From Stereocaulon alpinum (Eukaryota > Ascomycota > Lecanoromycetes > Lecanorales > Stereocaulaceae): a DNA stretch of 29,007 bases. This document shows positions 9,580 through 21,347 of this stretch, piece after piece. How positions within the stretch are numbered: position 1 is the stretch's first letter; every line of letters starts with the position of its first letter. Below the pieces are notes generated by a model. That model had not been told where the DNA came from, searched no databases, and was given only the letters and a program-made list of their open reading frames with translations. The stretch is taken from positions 1-29,007 of the forward strand of contig JAEUBA010000190.1 in the NCBI GenBank assembly GCA_018257865.1. Reading direction: 5' to 3'. The translations under genes were made by a program, and so were the position numbers.

Positions 9580-12302
9580 AGTAATCGCTATAATCTAATT
9601 AGTTAGATTATAGCTTCCCTTTTTACCTAAGTATTTATCTTTAGCTTAATAGCGTTATTATCTACTAATTACTTTAAGACTTAGTAGTAGCGCTCCTTAG
9701 TTATAGTATCTACTAAGTTATAATTTCTATTAATCTACTATACCTTATTAATTTCCCTTCTTTTATAGGACTACTATAGTCCTATTATATTAATTATTAG
9801 GCGTTTCTTAGCGGTAGTACTAAGGCGTATAATATAATCGTATAGTAAGTAGGAGTCGGTATATAGGATTAGTAGGATCTTTACCTAAGTAATAGCTTTA
9901 ATAGTAGATTATAGGGTAGTAGTAATATCGAACCCTACTACTATTATATATAGCTCTAAAGCTAGTACTAATCTTATAACTCTCTTATATTTAGTACTAC
10001 TTTAGTAGATAATATTACCGCTAATATTAATAGTCGATTTATTAAGCTATTACTCGTTAATAAGGATAATAATATACCTAATCTAAGAGCTAAGGTTAGT
10101 ATTATTAGCGAAGGCTACGTTAATAAAGACTAGTAGTTTTAGCTTCTCTAAAGTAAGCTTAATAAATTATAGGCCTTAACGGTAGTTCTCCTTTTACTAA
10201 TTTAGCTATTTATTTAACTAATCAGCGTCTTCTTTCGCTAGCTAAGTAATTTAGGCTACCCTAGATAGCGTAAAAGCTATCTTTAGTTAATATATAGAGG
10301 CTATATAGGCACTATAGGCTCTTTCCTTAATATATTATAATTTAATATCGCTAGCGTTAGCGGTATTAATTATATTAATTTTATTATATTACCGTTACTA
10401 CGAGAGTTTTAGAATATCGCTATTACTAGATATAGTAGTATCGCCGTTAGTAGAGATAGTAGTACTATTATATCGGAGGTCTTTTTCTTTATCCAGCTTC
10501 TTAATTAGCTTTACTAGAAAGCCTATATCTAGTTATACCTATTCCTCTAGTTATAAGTATTCAGCTGTTCCGTAGAATAGTAAGTCGTTAGTCTAGAGGC
10601 TAACGATCGCCTACTTAGAGAATATAAGGCAGGGATTAAATAAGGAGACGGTAAGGCCTAGCTTTTCGGTATAGTAGTTATAGTAGGTCCTAAACTAATA
10701 CGTCCCTACCTCTAGGACGCTATATAGCAGGCGGACTACTTTTAGTATATTATCTCCTAAGTTAGTACCTTACGGCGGTTTTATATAGACTAGGCGGCTT
10801 AGTACTAAAGTCGACTATATATAAGCTTATAAGATATCGCGTATATAGAGGGCTCGTAGTAGAATTACGGCGAGATAAATAATAAGGCGTTAGCTAGCGC
10901 GTTAGATTATTAGTAACTATATTAATACCTCCTTCTTACCTTTATTATTATAGGCTTAGACGACTAGCCTAGACTTTTCGAATAGTATAGCGCTATCCTA
11001 CTCAATATTATCGACGAATCGGCAGCCGAAGATACGGGTATATAGCGGTATATCTTACTTACTAATAATCTTAAAGACTCTCTTAGTAATAAGGCCGTTA
11101 ATTTCCTTTCAGCGAGAGTTAATAAATAGGCTATTTAGCGATCGAATAGTACCTTCTACTCACAGCTTTATTAATAGCTTAATATCTAATTACTACTTAT
11201 TAGTAAGGTAAGCGTAGCGGGTAGGTAGGTATTACTATTACTACGGGTTTTAGCGTATAGTAGTAGCTTCCTTAGTTAGTAAGTCTACTTAGGGTATAGG
11301 AGGTATTTTATTAGTTAATTTAACTAAGTAAGGCTTAACTAAGGTAATTTAAAATATTATAGGGCTACTACTAAGTAAAAATATATAGGCTTAGTTATCT
11401 ATAGCGAGTAATTAGTAGGGCCCTTTCTATCCTTTACCTTTTCGCTAGACTAGAATATTATTACTAATAGGAGTATCTAGAATAGCGTTATTTTATAGAC
11501 CGTTACGGTAGCGTAAGGCTTTAGTAATATCTCTTCTTACTAATAATTCTAACACTTCTTTTATTACGCGTTTAATAGCCTTATCTCTCTCCGTAATTAA
11601 TAGGTGCGTAGGGTCTAATTCGGTAAGCTTTAGAAATATACCGAATAGAAGTAGTATAGGTATTAGTCTATTAGGTCTAGCGGTATTATTAATTACCTTA
11701 ATAGTAATTTATAAGACGAATTACTTACCTAGTAGTAGTAGGTCTTTTTAGATAATATTATCACGTCTAAGAGGTACGTAGTAGCGTTTAACTAGGCTAA
11801 CTAAGTAGTATACCTTAATAGGGACGTATTTTAACTTAATTACTATTCCCTTTACCTTAGAGGCGAATTCGGTGCTAATAAATTACTTGCTAGCGTTATA
11901 GACTAGTAGGTCTAGTAGTCTAATATAAGTATTAATCCAGTAGGCCCTTAGTATATCCTATACTATTTCTACTAAAATATCTTTTAGAAAGCGAGCGGTT
12001 TAGAAGCGCGTAGCCTCGTCGACTATATATAGGACTAAGGCCGTAGGGCTATCTAAGTATATAATATTAATTATTACCGAGTAATTAAATTATAGGTCGT
12101 TTTTAATAGTAAATTTAAACCTTTCTAGCGATCTTCTATATTTCTAGTAAGTTAAGTAGAACTTACCTAGTCGATTAATAGAGTCTTAGTCGAAACGGTG
12201 GCTAAAGCGCTTTAGCAAGCGTACTAGGCGTATTATTAATAGATAGCTGAAGCAGCGGTATAGGCGTCGGAGATCCTACTTTATTAATTAGCTACTTATA
12301 AC
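9580..12302 (-). pseudogene. Copia pol (integrase, reverse transcriptase, RNase H), RIP-destroyed
   Basis: The minus frame contains the integrase-core residues VDEATRF (12023-12003) followed by YNASK, where DAG(T/K) is expected, so an active-site Asp appears changed to Asn. At 10595-10584 the RT catalytic motif reads QTND where fungal copia has xTDD; GAC became AAC through TG to TA. Before it stand RT-like residues VVRLLYSVLEVGT. Near 9700 the RNase H tail reads EINKV**IN followed by TKERYY. Nonsense codons throughout are TAA and TAG. The 5' end of this part is joined to gag across the nested gypsy insertion. Confidence 0.75.
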
Positions 12303-12307
12303 ACCGT
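12303..12307 (+). repeat. Gypsy target-site duplication, left (ACCGT)
   Basis: This matches 18942-18946 exactly, directly outside the LTR ends. Confidence 0.85.
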
Positions 12308-12664
12308 TATAACGGGGTGGTTTAACTCCTACGGGTAAATCATATAGTGTACTAAGCACTAGAAGGTAATAGAGATAGATAGTCGTTAAATTATCTTATA
12401 GCTAAGACTCCTCTTAATTATATAAATTAAATATAAGGAGATAAGAAATATTCTATTAAAGGAAAACCTTTCCTTATATATTTACCTTAATTATACTAAG
12501 TCCTAGCCTAATTTAAGTAATCTAGCCTTATATCTACTATATTACCCTATAATCTACCTAATATACCCTAAATTACCTATATTACTAGGTCCTCTCCTAA
12601 TAGTCCTTTACCTATTAACCCTATTATATACCTTACCTATAACCTTATAGGGTTACCTATAATA
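12308..12664 (-). repeat. Gypsy LTR, left copy (3' LTR)
   Basis: It begins TATAACGGGG (from TGTAACGGGG) and ends CCTATAATA, the RIP-changed form of CCCGTAACA. It has the same length as the right copy, with differences almost only of the RIP type. Confidence 0.9.
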
Positions 12665-13261
12665 TAATCCCCTTATTTAGTTATTTTCGTCCTAAAAGTA
12701 ACTTAATAACCTAAGTATTTCTTCCTTATACTAAGGATTAAGAAACTAACGAACTCCCTTACTTATTATTATTAGTTAGTCCTAAAACTTAGGATAGCTT
12801 CCTTATTAAAACGCTCCTATACTTAATATACTAACTTAGGCCTCCTATATTATATAGGGGAAGTATCTAACTAATATATTAAGTATATTTATAGTAGTAA
12901 TAAGTATAAGCTATCTCTACTTAATATTCTAATATAAAAATAGATAGAGGAATAGTATATTAAATTATATAGTAAAGAGGATAAAGCTTTTATAAAGCTT
13001 TCTTACCTATAGAAATAAATTTAAAAGATTAAGGCAGACTAAGTAAAGATAGTCTAATAAAAGGTAAGGAATATTAAATTCTTAGAGAAGGAGGAGGAAA
13101 GGGAGAAGAAAGTTATTATTTCTAAAGTCCTAAATAACTTATTATCCTTTAATATAGGTAAGATTAACTTTTCTAAGTAGGATCCCCTAACTATAGATTT
13201 TATTTCTAAAACTACTCTAGCTTTTTAGGGTAATTAAGTATAAATAATAATTCCTATATAT

Positions 13262-16200
13262 TCTCTAACTAGTTATAGTCTAACTACTTTATTAAATACC
13301 TCTTTTTTCCTTTAATTACTTAATAATCTAGAATTTCCTTAATATTATACTCCTTATTATTTTAGTTTAGGAGTAGCGGTATAGTCCTTAGTAATATTTT
13401 AAGGTTTACTTTCTTAAATAATAATATATAGAATACTAAGTACTTCGTTATTAATTATAGGAGGTCTAATATATAGTTTATATCCCCTTTTTATTCCTTT
13501 ACTAGGAATAGTCTTAGCTTTATATAATTAAGCTTATTACTAGGCCTATTAGTTTTAAAATTTCTGCGAAGGAGATATACCTTATCCCCTTTAAAAATAT
13601 TTAGTCCTATTAAATATTTTCGATTATAATATATTATTAAGCGGTTACTTAGGAACTATAAGTCCTTCTATAGTTTTTAATAGATTCTTACTATTTCTTT
13701 AGTAGCGATAGTTACCTTTTATACCTTTAGTTTAATTCCCTTTAGTAATAGGGTTATATATAGTTCGAACCTATAATTAGCTCAAAATAATATTATATTT
13801 ATTAGGTTAAATATTAATCTATTATAAGCTAGCTGCGCTACTAGTAGATAGGATACCTAATTATCTTATTAGTAGTTAATATAGTACTAAAGATATTACT
13901 CTAGTATTTAGTTAGTTCTTTCTATCTAACTATTAGTCTGCGGATAGAATACTATACTTATCTTTATCTTAATTCCTATTATATCTATTAATAATCTCTA
14001 AAACTTAGAGGTAAAGAGTTTATCTCTATTTAAGATAATCTCTTTAGGAAGTCTATAGTTTACTACTACTATTTATAAGAATACGTACGCTAGATCCTTA
14101 GCTTCTAATACTTCCTTATATAGTATAAAATACGCTATTTTAGTTAACCGGTTATTAATTACTAAGATCGTATTATAATAGGTACCTATTAGTTATTCTT
14201 TTAACTTTAGGAGTTTAATAACTAAATCTTACGTAATACTTCTTTATAGGCTATCTAAGTAAGCTAGCGATTTTAATTCTCTATAAGGCTTATATTAGGG
14301 GTACTTTATTCTAATATATATATTATATTTATTAATATAATCCTTAATATACTTTTATATCCTAGGGAAATAGAAGTTATAAGATATCTTCTTAAGTATC
14401 TTCTTAATCCCTTAATAACTACTAAAGCTCTCTACTTTATAGTAAATCCTAAAAATTTCTCCTTAAGTATCTTCTTAATCCCTTAATAACTACTAAAGCT
14501 CTCTACTTTATAGTAAATCCTAGAAATTTCTCCTTAAGTACTTATAGGGATATAAATCTATTCTTAGAAGGTTAGTAGTCCTAAATCTATTTTTTTAAAT
14601 AAGTTATAGCTATTAATATCTTTATAGATCTTAGATATAACTTTATCCTTTAATAAGTCTTTTAGTATTCTCTTAGTTAAATCTTTACTATTAATAGTTA
14701 TTATTACTACTATATATAGGCTAGCTATATTAGGTCGTAATAATCTATCCTTATAATATATTAGAACCGTTCTAGAACTTTATTAAATATTTAATATATA
14801 GTTAGCTCTCTTACTAAGTATATTTATAGTATTATTCTTACTACCCTTAATATATTTAATTCTAAAATTAAATATTAATAACTCTTTATACTACTAAGCT
14901 AGACGTCTATTAAGCTCCTTAATTAATAGAAAGAATATTAAGTTCTTATAGTTAGTTAATACCTAAACCTAATACTTAGTTCCTTCTAGATAAACCTTCT
15001 AAATACGAAATATATCTATAATAGTAAGTAATTCCTTATTATATATTAGATATCTAGTTTTAGTATCTAGTAACTTCCTACTATAAAAGGCTATAGGGTA
15101 CTAATAATAAGTAATACTTATTTTCCCTATTTTTCCTATATTAGAGCTATTATCTATAGATAGTTAGCTAATTACTACTCTAATTACTCTATTAGAGGTA
15201 TTAGTATAGAGGCGAATAAGCGACTCTAAGTTAAACTAATATAATATTAGACTAAAAGCGAACTACTTTAAAGGGTCCTAAAGGATACCTTTACTTCCTT
15301 CGACTATATAAATAATACTTTATTACGGGTTAAACTAGTAAGAGGTATAGTAGTTTTTAAATATCTATAGATAAACTTTTAATAGAAATTTATAAAATTA
15401 AGAAATAATTATACTTCTTTCTTATTTAAAGGTATTAGCTACTTAACTATACTTTTTACCTTTTCTAGATCTATCTCTAGCCCTTAGTCGGATATAATAA
15501 ATCTTAGAAACTTAACTCTTTTCTAGTAAAACTTATATTTTAATAGCTTTAAGTATAGACCTATTTACTTAAGCTTTCTTAGTACCTTTTATACTTACTT
15601 AATATATTCCTTATATATATCTAAGTATATAAGTATATTATTAATATATACTAAAACGAAGTTATCTAAATATTCTTTTAGGATATTATTAATAAATACC
15701 TAAAATATTATAGGGGTATTTATTAACCTAAATAATATTATAAGGTATTTATAGAGACCTTATCTTATATAGAAAGCTATTTTTTATTCGTTACCTTTCT
15801 TTATTCGTATTTAGTTAAATACTCTTAGGATATTAAACTTAGTAAACTATTTCTTATCTTAGAATTTATCTTAAAGTTCTCCTATTAATAGTAATAGATA
15901 ACTATTCTTTATAGTTATATTATTAAGTACTCTATAATCTATATATAATTATAACTCTCTACTTAGTTTAGGTATAAATAGGATAGGATATCCTATAGGT
16001 AATTAAGATTTTTAAATAAACCCCTTCTATTTATTTTCTTTAATATACTTTATAAGAGTAATAGCTTTATCTTATAATAGTAGGTATATTAGCTTCTTTA
16101 TAAGTTCTTTACCTAAAATTAGTTTAATCTTATAGTCCTATAGTTAGTACTTAAGAAAAGCTTTATTAATACTCTCTTTTTAGAATAGAGTTCCGAATTC

Positions 16201-18540
16201 TATATATTTATTTAGGATTTTTATAATAGTAGTTTTACTTATAAGTCTAACTTAACTCTATAGTACTATAATATTTCTTAACTTAAAATTATCCTTTATC
16301 TCCTCCTAGGTCTAAGCTACTACTAAGAGTAATTTATATTTTTAGATTAATAAAACTTTATTTAGTATACTATTTATAAATATTATATTCTAAAAACCCT
16401 ATCTTATTAATAGGTTAGCTTTCTTTAGCTATAGGATTTCTAAGATAATATTATTAACCCCTCTTAATACTAAATTAAAGGTATACTTCTTATATCTTTA
16501 TCCTATCCTTAGGTTAAGCCTTTTAGTACTTCTATTAATAATCCCTATTATTAATCTATTAAAGTTCGTTAATATATATAGCTCGCGCTTTTATATAGGT
16601 AAATTATATTTCTTTATAAAACTTAGTTTAATTAAGTCTTTACTTTATCTACTATTAATAATAACCCTTACTAGAATACTATTAACCTTTACTTAGAACC
16701 GAAATCTAATATTATTATATAATTTAGTTAAGGTAATCTATTTAACCTTCCTAGGGGTTCTACTACTTAGTCTATTTATTATAGAACCTACTAGTTTTTT
16801 ATAAACCCTCCTTTAGAGTCCTTAGTAATTAGGTCTTTCTTAATAAACTTATTAAGTAGGATGTTTTCCTAGCGCTTTAGGAGGTTCTTAACCGCTCTAT
16901 CTAAATAATAAATTAATAATTATAAATCCTATAGAATAAGTTATTAGTTTAGTAGTAATATACTTCTATCCTTTAAGAATCTAAATCCTTTAGGGATTTT
17001 CTAGTAGACTAAATTATCTAAGTCTAAATATTTATCCTCTTATAGTATTTCTTAGATCTTTTAAGCTATTAAAGATTTAAACTCTATAAGTCCCTTAGTC
17101 TTATCTTAAGTAAAGCTTATAGATTAACTTTTAAAAAGACTTATAAACTTAGTAACTAATAATAACTATTAGCTATTTTCTACTAGTTTTTTAGCCTATT
17201 TATCGCTTAGCGAGGCTATTAATACCTATATTAGTTTATCTATAGTAACTTTTCGTATATATACCTTAACCTTATTTAGTTTATTATATAAATTAGTTAC
17301 TTACTATTCTATATACTTTAGTTATTATTAATAGGATTCTAGTAGTTCTTCTTAAGTCCTTTAGGTATCTAACCTTAAAGCCTTTATTTTATTAAGGGTT
17401 TTATTATCTAATAAGGCTTTTCCCTCTATAAGCTCTCCTAACTCGCTTCCTAAGGATAGTTCTTAGTAGGGGTTATTAACTTAATTCTTACTAAAGTATT
17501 CTTTACTATTTACTATAGATACTTAGTATCTTAGCTTTTAAGGGTACTACCCTAATCTATCCTTCTTACTAAGGTATATTTAGTACGAATTATTATAGTA
17601 AGCTATCTAACTTAGGTAATTATACTCCTTATTAATTAACTATACTAGTCGTTCTAGCTACTCCTATTTATTATAGTTAAGGTTTATATCCCCTACTATA
17701 GCTACCTACTTTTATTAAGGGTACTTATTCTAATAGTATCCCTTCTTATAGTATCTATAGTATTTTATATTAGATAAGTCCTTCTTCTACTTCTTTCCCT
17801 TATAAGGTTTCTTAGAGAATTTCGCTTTTATAGCTAAAATATTTTCTTTTCTCCTAAACTTAGTAACTAGGCCTAAAGACTTCTATTCTATCTTCCTTTT
17901 ATATATCCTATTATTAATAGAGTAGACTTTAGATACTAACTATATAAAGTTTCTAATATTATTAGAATAGATAAGCTTATCTTTAATCTTATTCTTTAGT
18001 CCTTTTTAATATATAGTAGCTTAAGTATCTTCTAATTAATTAAGCTAATAGGTAATTCCTCTAAATTATATTATATACTCTATTATAGATCCCTTCTACT
18101 AAAGATTTATAAGCTTATATTTTAGCCTTCTTTCTTTAGTATTATCCTTAAAGTAGAACCTTAATAGGTTCCTAATATATATTTTATTAGAGATAATCTT
18201 AAAGGACTTATCCTCTATTATATTAGGGTCCTAAATTAAAAGATATTCTTTAAGCTAAGGTTAAAGGGCTACTATAGTATTACCTTTAAGGTATAATAAA
18301 TAAAATATATTCCTAGCCTTTATAGTAGAGAAGCTTAGTATATTAAAGGCTATATATAGGTTAATTTATTAGAGAAATATATCTAATCCTCCCTTCCTAC
18401 TAGAGAACTTAGTAGGGGTAGGTAACTTTATTCCACTATTACTAATAGTATTCCCTTCCTTAGGAATAGGAGCTAAGTCCTTTCCCTTAAATCTATTTAT
18501 TAATTTAGGTATAACGCGCCGTCTCTCCCCTAAGGTAGAA
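13262..18540 (-). pseudogene. Gypsy gag-pol with chromodomain, RIP-destroyed
   Basis: Three landmarks fix identity and orientation. (1) The gag zinc knuckle at 17762-17721 has C-X2-C-X4-H-X4-C spacing, but all four ligands now read Tyr. (2) The RT motif at 15648-15637 is YINN with the flanks FVLV and ILIY, where active elements have YIDD; the two Asp-to-Asn changes are what TG-to-TA on the other strand gives. (3) The chromodomain at 13352-13275 begins EYNIKEILDY and continues GKKRYLIK with TAG at the conserved Trp. Stops are TAA or TAG and very frequent. Protease, RNase H and integrase must lie between but were not mapped residue by residue. Part of the integrase region carries a 71-bp tandem duplication. 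Confidence 0.8.
14391..14532. repeat. 71-bp tandem duplication inside gypsy pol
   Basis: The units 14391-14461 and 14462-14532 are identical except for one A/G (AAAAATTT against AGAAATTT). Because 71 is not a multiple of 3, the duplication shifts the frame. Confidence 0.9.
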
Positions 18541-18584
18541 TTAGAAGTACTTATACTATATAGTCTAAAGTATAGTATTTAAAG

Positions 18585-18941
18585 TATAACGGGGTAGTTT
18601 AACTCCTATAGGTAAATTATATAGTATACTAAGTACTAGAAGGTAATAGAGATAGATAGTTATTAAATTATCTTATAGCTAAGACTCCTCTCTATTATAT
18701 AAGTTAAATATAAGAAGATAAGAAATATTCTACTAAAGGAAAACCCTTCCTTATATATTTACCTTAATTATACTAAGTCCTAGCCTAATCCGAGTAATCT
18801 AGCCCTATATCTACTATATTACCCTATAATCTGCCTAATATACCCTAGATCACCTATATTACTAGGTCCTCTCCTAATAGTCCTTTACCTATTAACCCTA
18901 TCACGTGCCTTGCCCGTAACCTTGCGGGGTTACCCGTAACA
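18585..18941 (-). repeat. Gypsy LTR, right copy (5' LTR)
   Basis: It begins TATAACGGGG and keeps the terminal sequence CCCGTAACA. Its last 45 bp or so still contain CACGTG, CCTTGCCCG and TTGCGGGG, all of which are changed to TA-rich forms in the left copy. RIP has largely spared this end. Confidence 0.9.
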
Positions 18942-18946
18942 ACCGT
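18942..18946 (+). repeat. Gypsy target-site duplication, right (ACCGT)
   Basis: This matches 12303-12307 exactly, directly outside the LTR ends. Confidence 0.85.
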
Positions 18947-19761
18947 TATTAGTATAGGTATTAATATAGGCGTGTGATAGCGAGGTCCCCTAAGTAAGGA
19001 ATAGGTAACTATATAGCCTTATAATAGGGACTTATCTATTACCGCTAACTAAGTAATTAGTAAGGTTATTAAAATAAAAACCTACTTAGTTAAGGTCTCG
19101 TAGGCAGAGAGTGAAAAGTATATTAGCGTTAATAATATAGAATTTAATAATACTAATTAGTAATTAGACGGTAATAGTACCTTATGATAAAGCTTCGCTA
19201 ATACCGAACTTAAATCTAGCGGTACTAGCCTTATCAGCGTTAATATTAACGTCTTACTCGCGCCGCGGTACTAGGTATTAATTATAGCCTACTAAGGAGT
19301 TATAGGTAGCGCCGGTATTAATTATAAGGCCGTAGAAGTAGCTATCGCCGTATCTTTTTGTAGGGCGGTAGGTTACTTCTCCCTAGATATTAATATTAAT
19401 ATTATCCTAGATAGATAGCGCCTTAGTAACAGTATATAAAGTCGCCTAATTAGCCAGCTTTTAGTATATAGCCTTACCGTTAATAGCGCCTATAGATATT
19501 AGGAATAATTTATCGTTATTATTATCTTAATTAGCTAGATCGTTAGTAGTATCTTCGGTAGTACTACCTTCGCTATATTCTTCTTTTTCGCCTTTAACGT
19601 CGGTGAGGTATTACTTAAAGCTGCGTTAGTATTCTTCCTTAGGGTAATTAGTTAACCAGTATCCTTCCTTCTTATAGATAAAGTACCGCTTTTTATTTAC
19701 CGAATCGCGGTCGCAGCTGCGGTTAGAATTATTAGAGTTATATCTTAACTTACTTAGATAT

Positions 19762-19832
19762 CTGGATTAGCTACGACTACTGGATTCGCAGTTACGACTG
19801 CTAGATTCGTAGTTACGACTACTAGATTTACG
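19762..19832 (-). repeat. 21-bp in-frame repeat in copia gag (Ser/Arg-rich)
   Basis: Units of the form CTGGATTCGCAGTTACGACTG repeat with small changes. On the minus strand each encodes SSSRN(Y/C)E, a 7-residue Ser/Arg repeat just before the Cys knuckle, plausibly RNA-binding. Confidence 0.65.
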
Positions 19833-20547
19833 GTTTTAGTAGCGGCGGTTAGTATATATTATTTTACTTAGTAATATAAGGCTACGACGGTTTTATAAGG
19901 CTATAGATAATTAGAGGTCTTAAATAAGGTTTTATATAGTATCTAGTAGTTTTCGGTAGACGATCTCGTAGATAGGTATAGACTTATAAGTAGTAATTAT
20001 CTTCTAGTAGATAAAGCTATCCCTATAAAGGCTCTTATCTAGGCTATATTATAGCTATCTTAGTTTCGATATTATAGTATCTAGGTACTCTATTAAGGTT
20101 TTATCTTTACTATAGTTAATAAATTATTATAAGGATACGCTATTCTATTTATTAAGGCAGGCGATCTAGTATTCTCTTCCTTTAAAGTTTCCCTTAAAAG
20201 TAACTCTTAGGGAGTCTAGATTTATTAATAAGAAGAAAGATTAATTACTAAAATAGAAATCGAGCGTATTACCGCTTAGTATAAATTAAAACGCTACGTA
20301 GAGCTTAGTCGACGGTATCCTAGCGTTAGAGGCGGTAGCTAAGAAGATCTTTAGCTTATAGTTAAAGGAGTCGCTTCTTCTATTATATTTTATCTCTTCG
20401 GTATAGAGCTTAGTTAATATAGTAAGTTCTTAGGAAAGGTTTTGCTCCTAGTAATTAGTAATAGCGTTATAGATCTTAAAACTATTAATTAGGGCCGTTT
20501 AGAAGCGTATTATATTAAATAGCGTACTAAGTATTTCGGTTTTAGCT

Positions 20548-20650
20548 AGGGTAGGCGTACTAAGCGTATTAGAGTTAACTAAGGTAGGTATACTAGGCGT
20601 ATTAAAGTTATTTTCTAAGGTAGGCGTACTAGGCGTATTAGAGTTACTAG
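20548..20650 (-). repeat. In-frame tandem repeat in copia gag (three units of 33-36 bp)
   Basis: Three units share the plus-strand core GTAGGCGTACTAGGCGTATTA. Unit lengths are multiples of three, and on the minus strand they encode NTPS(T/I)PTL blocks, so this is a coding repeat in gag. Confidence 0.65.
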
Positions 20651-21120
20651 TAGAGTTAATATTAGACTTCTTCTTTACTAGCTTTAGTACGTTTATAGAC
20701 TAATTAGACTACGTTTAGACTACTAGCTTTACTAGGTACTTATAAATATAGATCCTATCCTTAGGTATATAGATATTATAATTAAGTAGTAGGTCCCTAA
20801 GGCTTCGTAGCGACTCTTTATATACCTTCTTAAATATAGCTTCGTCCTATTCGCTAAAGTCTTCGATAAAGCTAATATATTAATTATATCCTTCTTCCTT
20901 ACGGTTTTAGTAGTAGCTTATTACTTTATTAACGAATATCCCTAGGGCGTTACTTAACGTCTTTTTAGGGTCGTCGATAATAATTCCTAATAATATAATT
21001 ATCCCCTCCTATAGCTCTTTAGTAGCTAGTTACGTTATTATAGAGTTAGGCGTTATAGTTAAGGCTTAGTATTATAGGTAAGGTTTAGTATTATAGTTGA
21101 AATTTTTCTTTACCTTACTA

Positions 21121-21140
21121 ATCTAAGGTCGATAACTAAT
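21121..21140 (-). promoter_or_regulatory. Candidate primer-binding site of the copia element
   Basis: Reading the minus strand out of the 5' LTR gives ATTAGTTATCGACCTTAG directly. With TTGG in place of TTAG this resembles the TTGGTTAT-type sites at which copia elements prime from an internal tRNA fragment. The position is right; the tRNA is not identified. Confidence 0.35.
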
Positions 21141-21347
21141 TAGTATTAGTATACCCTCTTACTAGGTAGTACTAATTAGTAGGTAGCTTAATCCCCTATT
21201 ACCTACCCTAGATAACCTAATTACAGGGTGTCTATTAGGCTTAGTAAACTAGGGATTATCTTAAATCTAGCTAGCTAAGCTATAGTATTTTATCTAAGAG
21301 TTAGCGCCAAGCCGCTAGTTACGGAGCGGAGCGACGTTATTCCGATA
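21141..21347 (-). repeat. Copia LTR, right copy (5' LTR)
   Basis: It starts TAGTATTAG and ends TTATTCCGATA on the plus strand, matching the left copy over 207 bp. Some sites are less mutated than on the left (TACGGAG here, TATAGAG there) and others more so, as expected from independent RIP of the two copies. Both copies keep the block ATTACAGGGTGTC. Confidence 0.8.

Larger units (their letters stand above)
12308..18941 (-). mobile_element. Ty3/gypsy chromovirus retrotransposon, nested in the copia element, RIP-inactivated
   Basis: The element is bounded by two 357-bp LTRs and flanked by the 5-bp target duplication ACCGT (12303-12307 and 18942-18946). Length is 6634 bp. Coding is on the minus strand: gag with a CCHC knuckle at 17762-17721, RT with a YINN motif at 15648-15637 and a chromodomain at 13352-13275. 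RT before the chromodomain, with the latter close to the 3' LTR, defines a chromovirus. A purine-rich tract (AAATAAGGGGATTA on the minus strand) lies directly before the 3' LTR and is a likely polypurine tract. It interrupts copia pol, so it inserted later than the copia element. Confidence 0.9.
18947..21060 (-). pseudogene. Copia gag and start of pol, RIP-destroyed
   Basis: Near 20700-20900 the minus frame gives coding-like residues such as ISFIEDFSE and IYIPKDRIYIYKYL, with TAG where Trp or Gln is expected. A Thr/Pro/Ser repeat (units like NTPSTPTL) follows, then a Ser/Arg repeat and a knuckle at 19685-19659 reading Y-F-I-Y-KKEG-Y-W. In fungal copia gag this is C-F-V-C-GKxG-C-W, so three Cys codons became Tyr (TGY to TAY). 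The frame is cut by the gypsy target site at 18946. Confidence 0.7.
9284..21347 (-). mobile_element. Ty1/copia-type LTR retrotransposon, RIP-inactivated, split by a nested gypsy element
   Basis: Two direct copies of a 207-bp LTR bound the element. Without the nested insertion it is about 5.4 kb, normal for a fungal copia element. All coding signals are on the minus strand: a gag with a Cys-rich knuckle next to the right LTR, an integrase core near 12000-12100, a reverse transcriptase near 10590 and an RNase H tail near 9700. The order gag, integrase, RT, RNase H is diagnostic of copia. LTR copies differ almost only by C/T and G/A changes. The 5 bp outside the two LTRs (TAATA and TATAT) do not match, so the target duplication is lost or the ends come from recombination. 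Confidence 0.85.
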
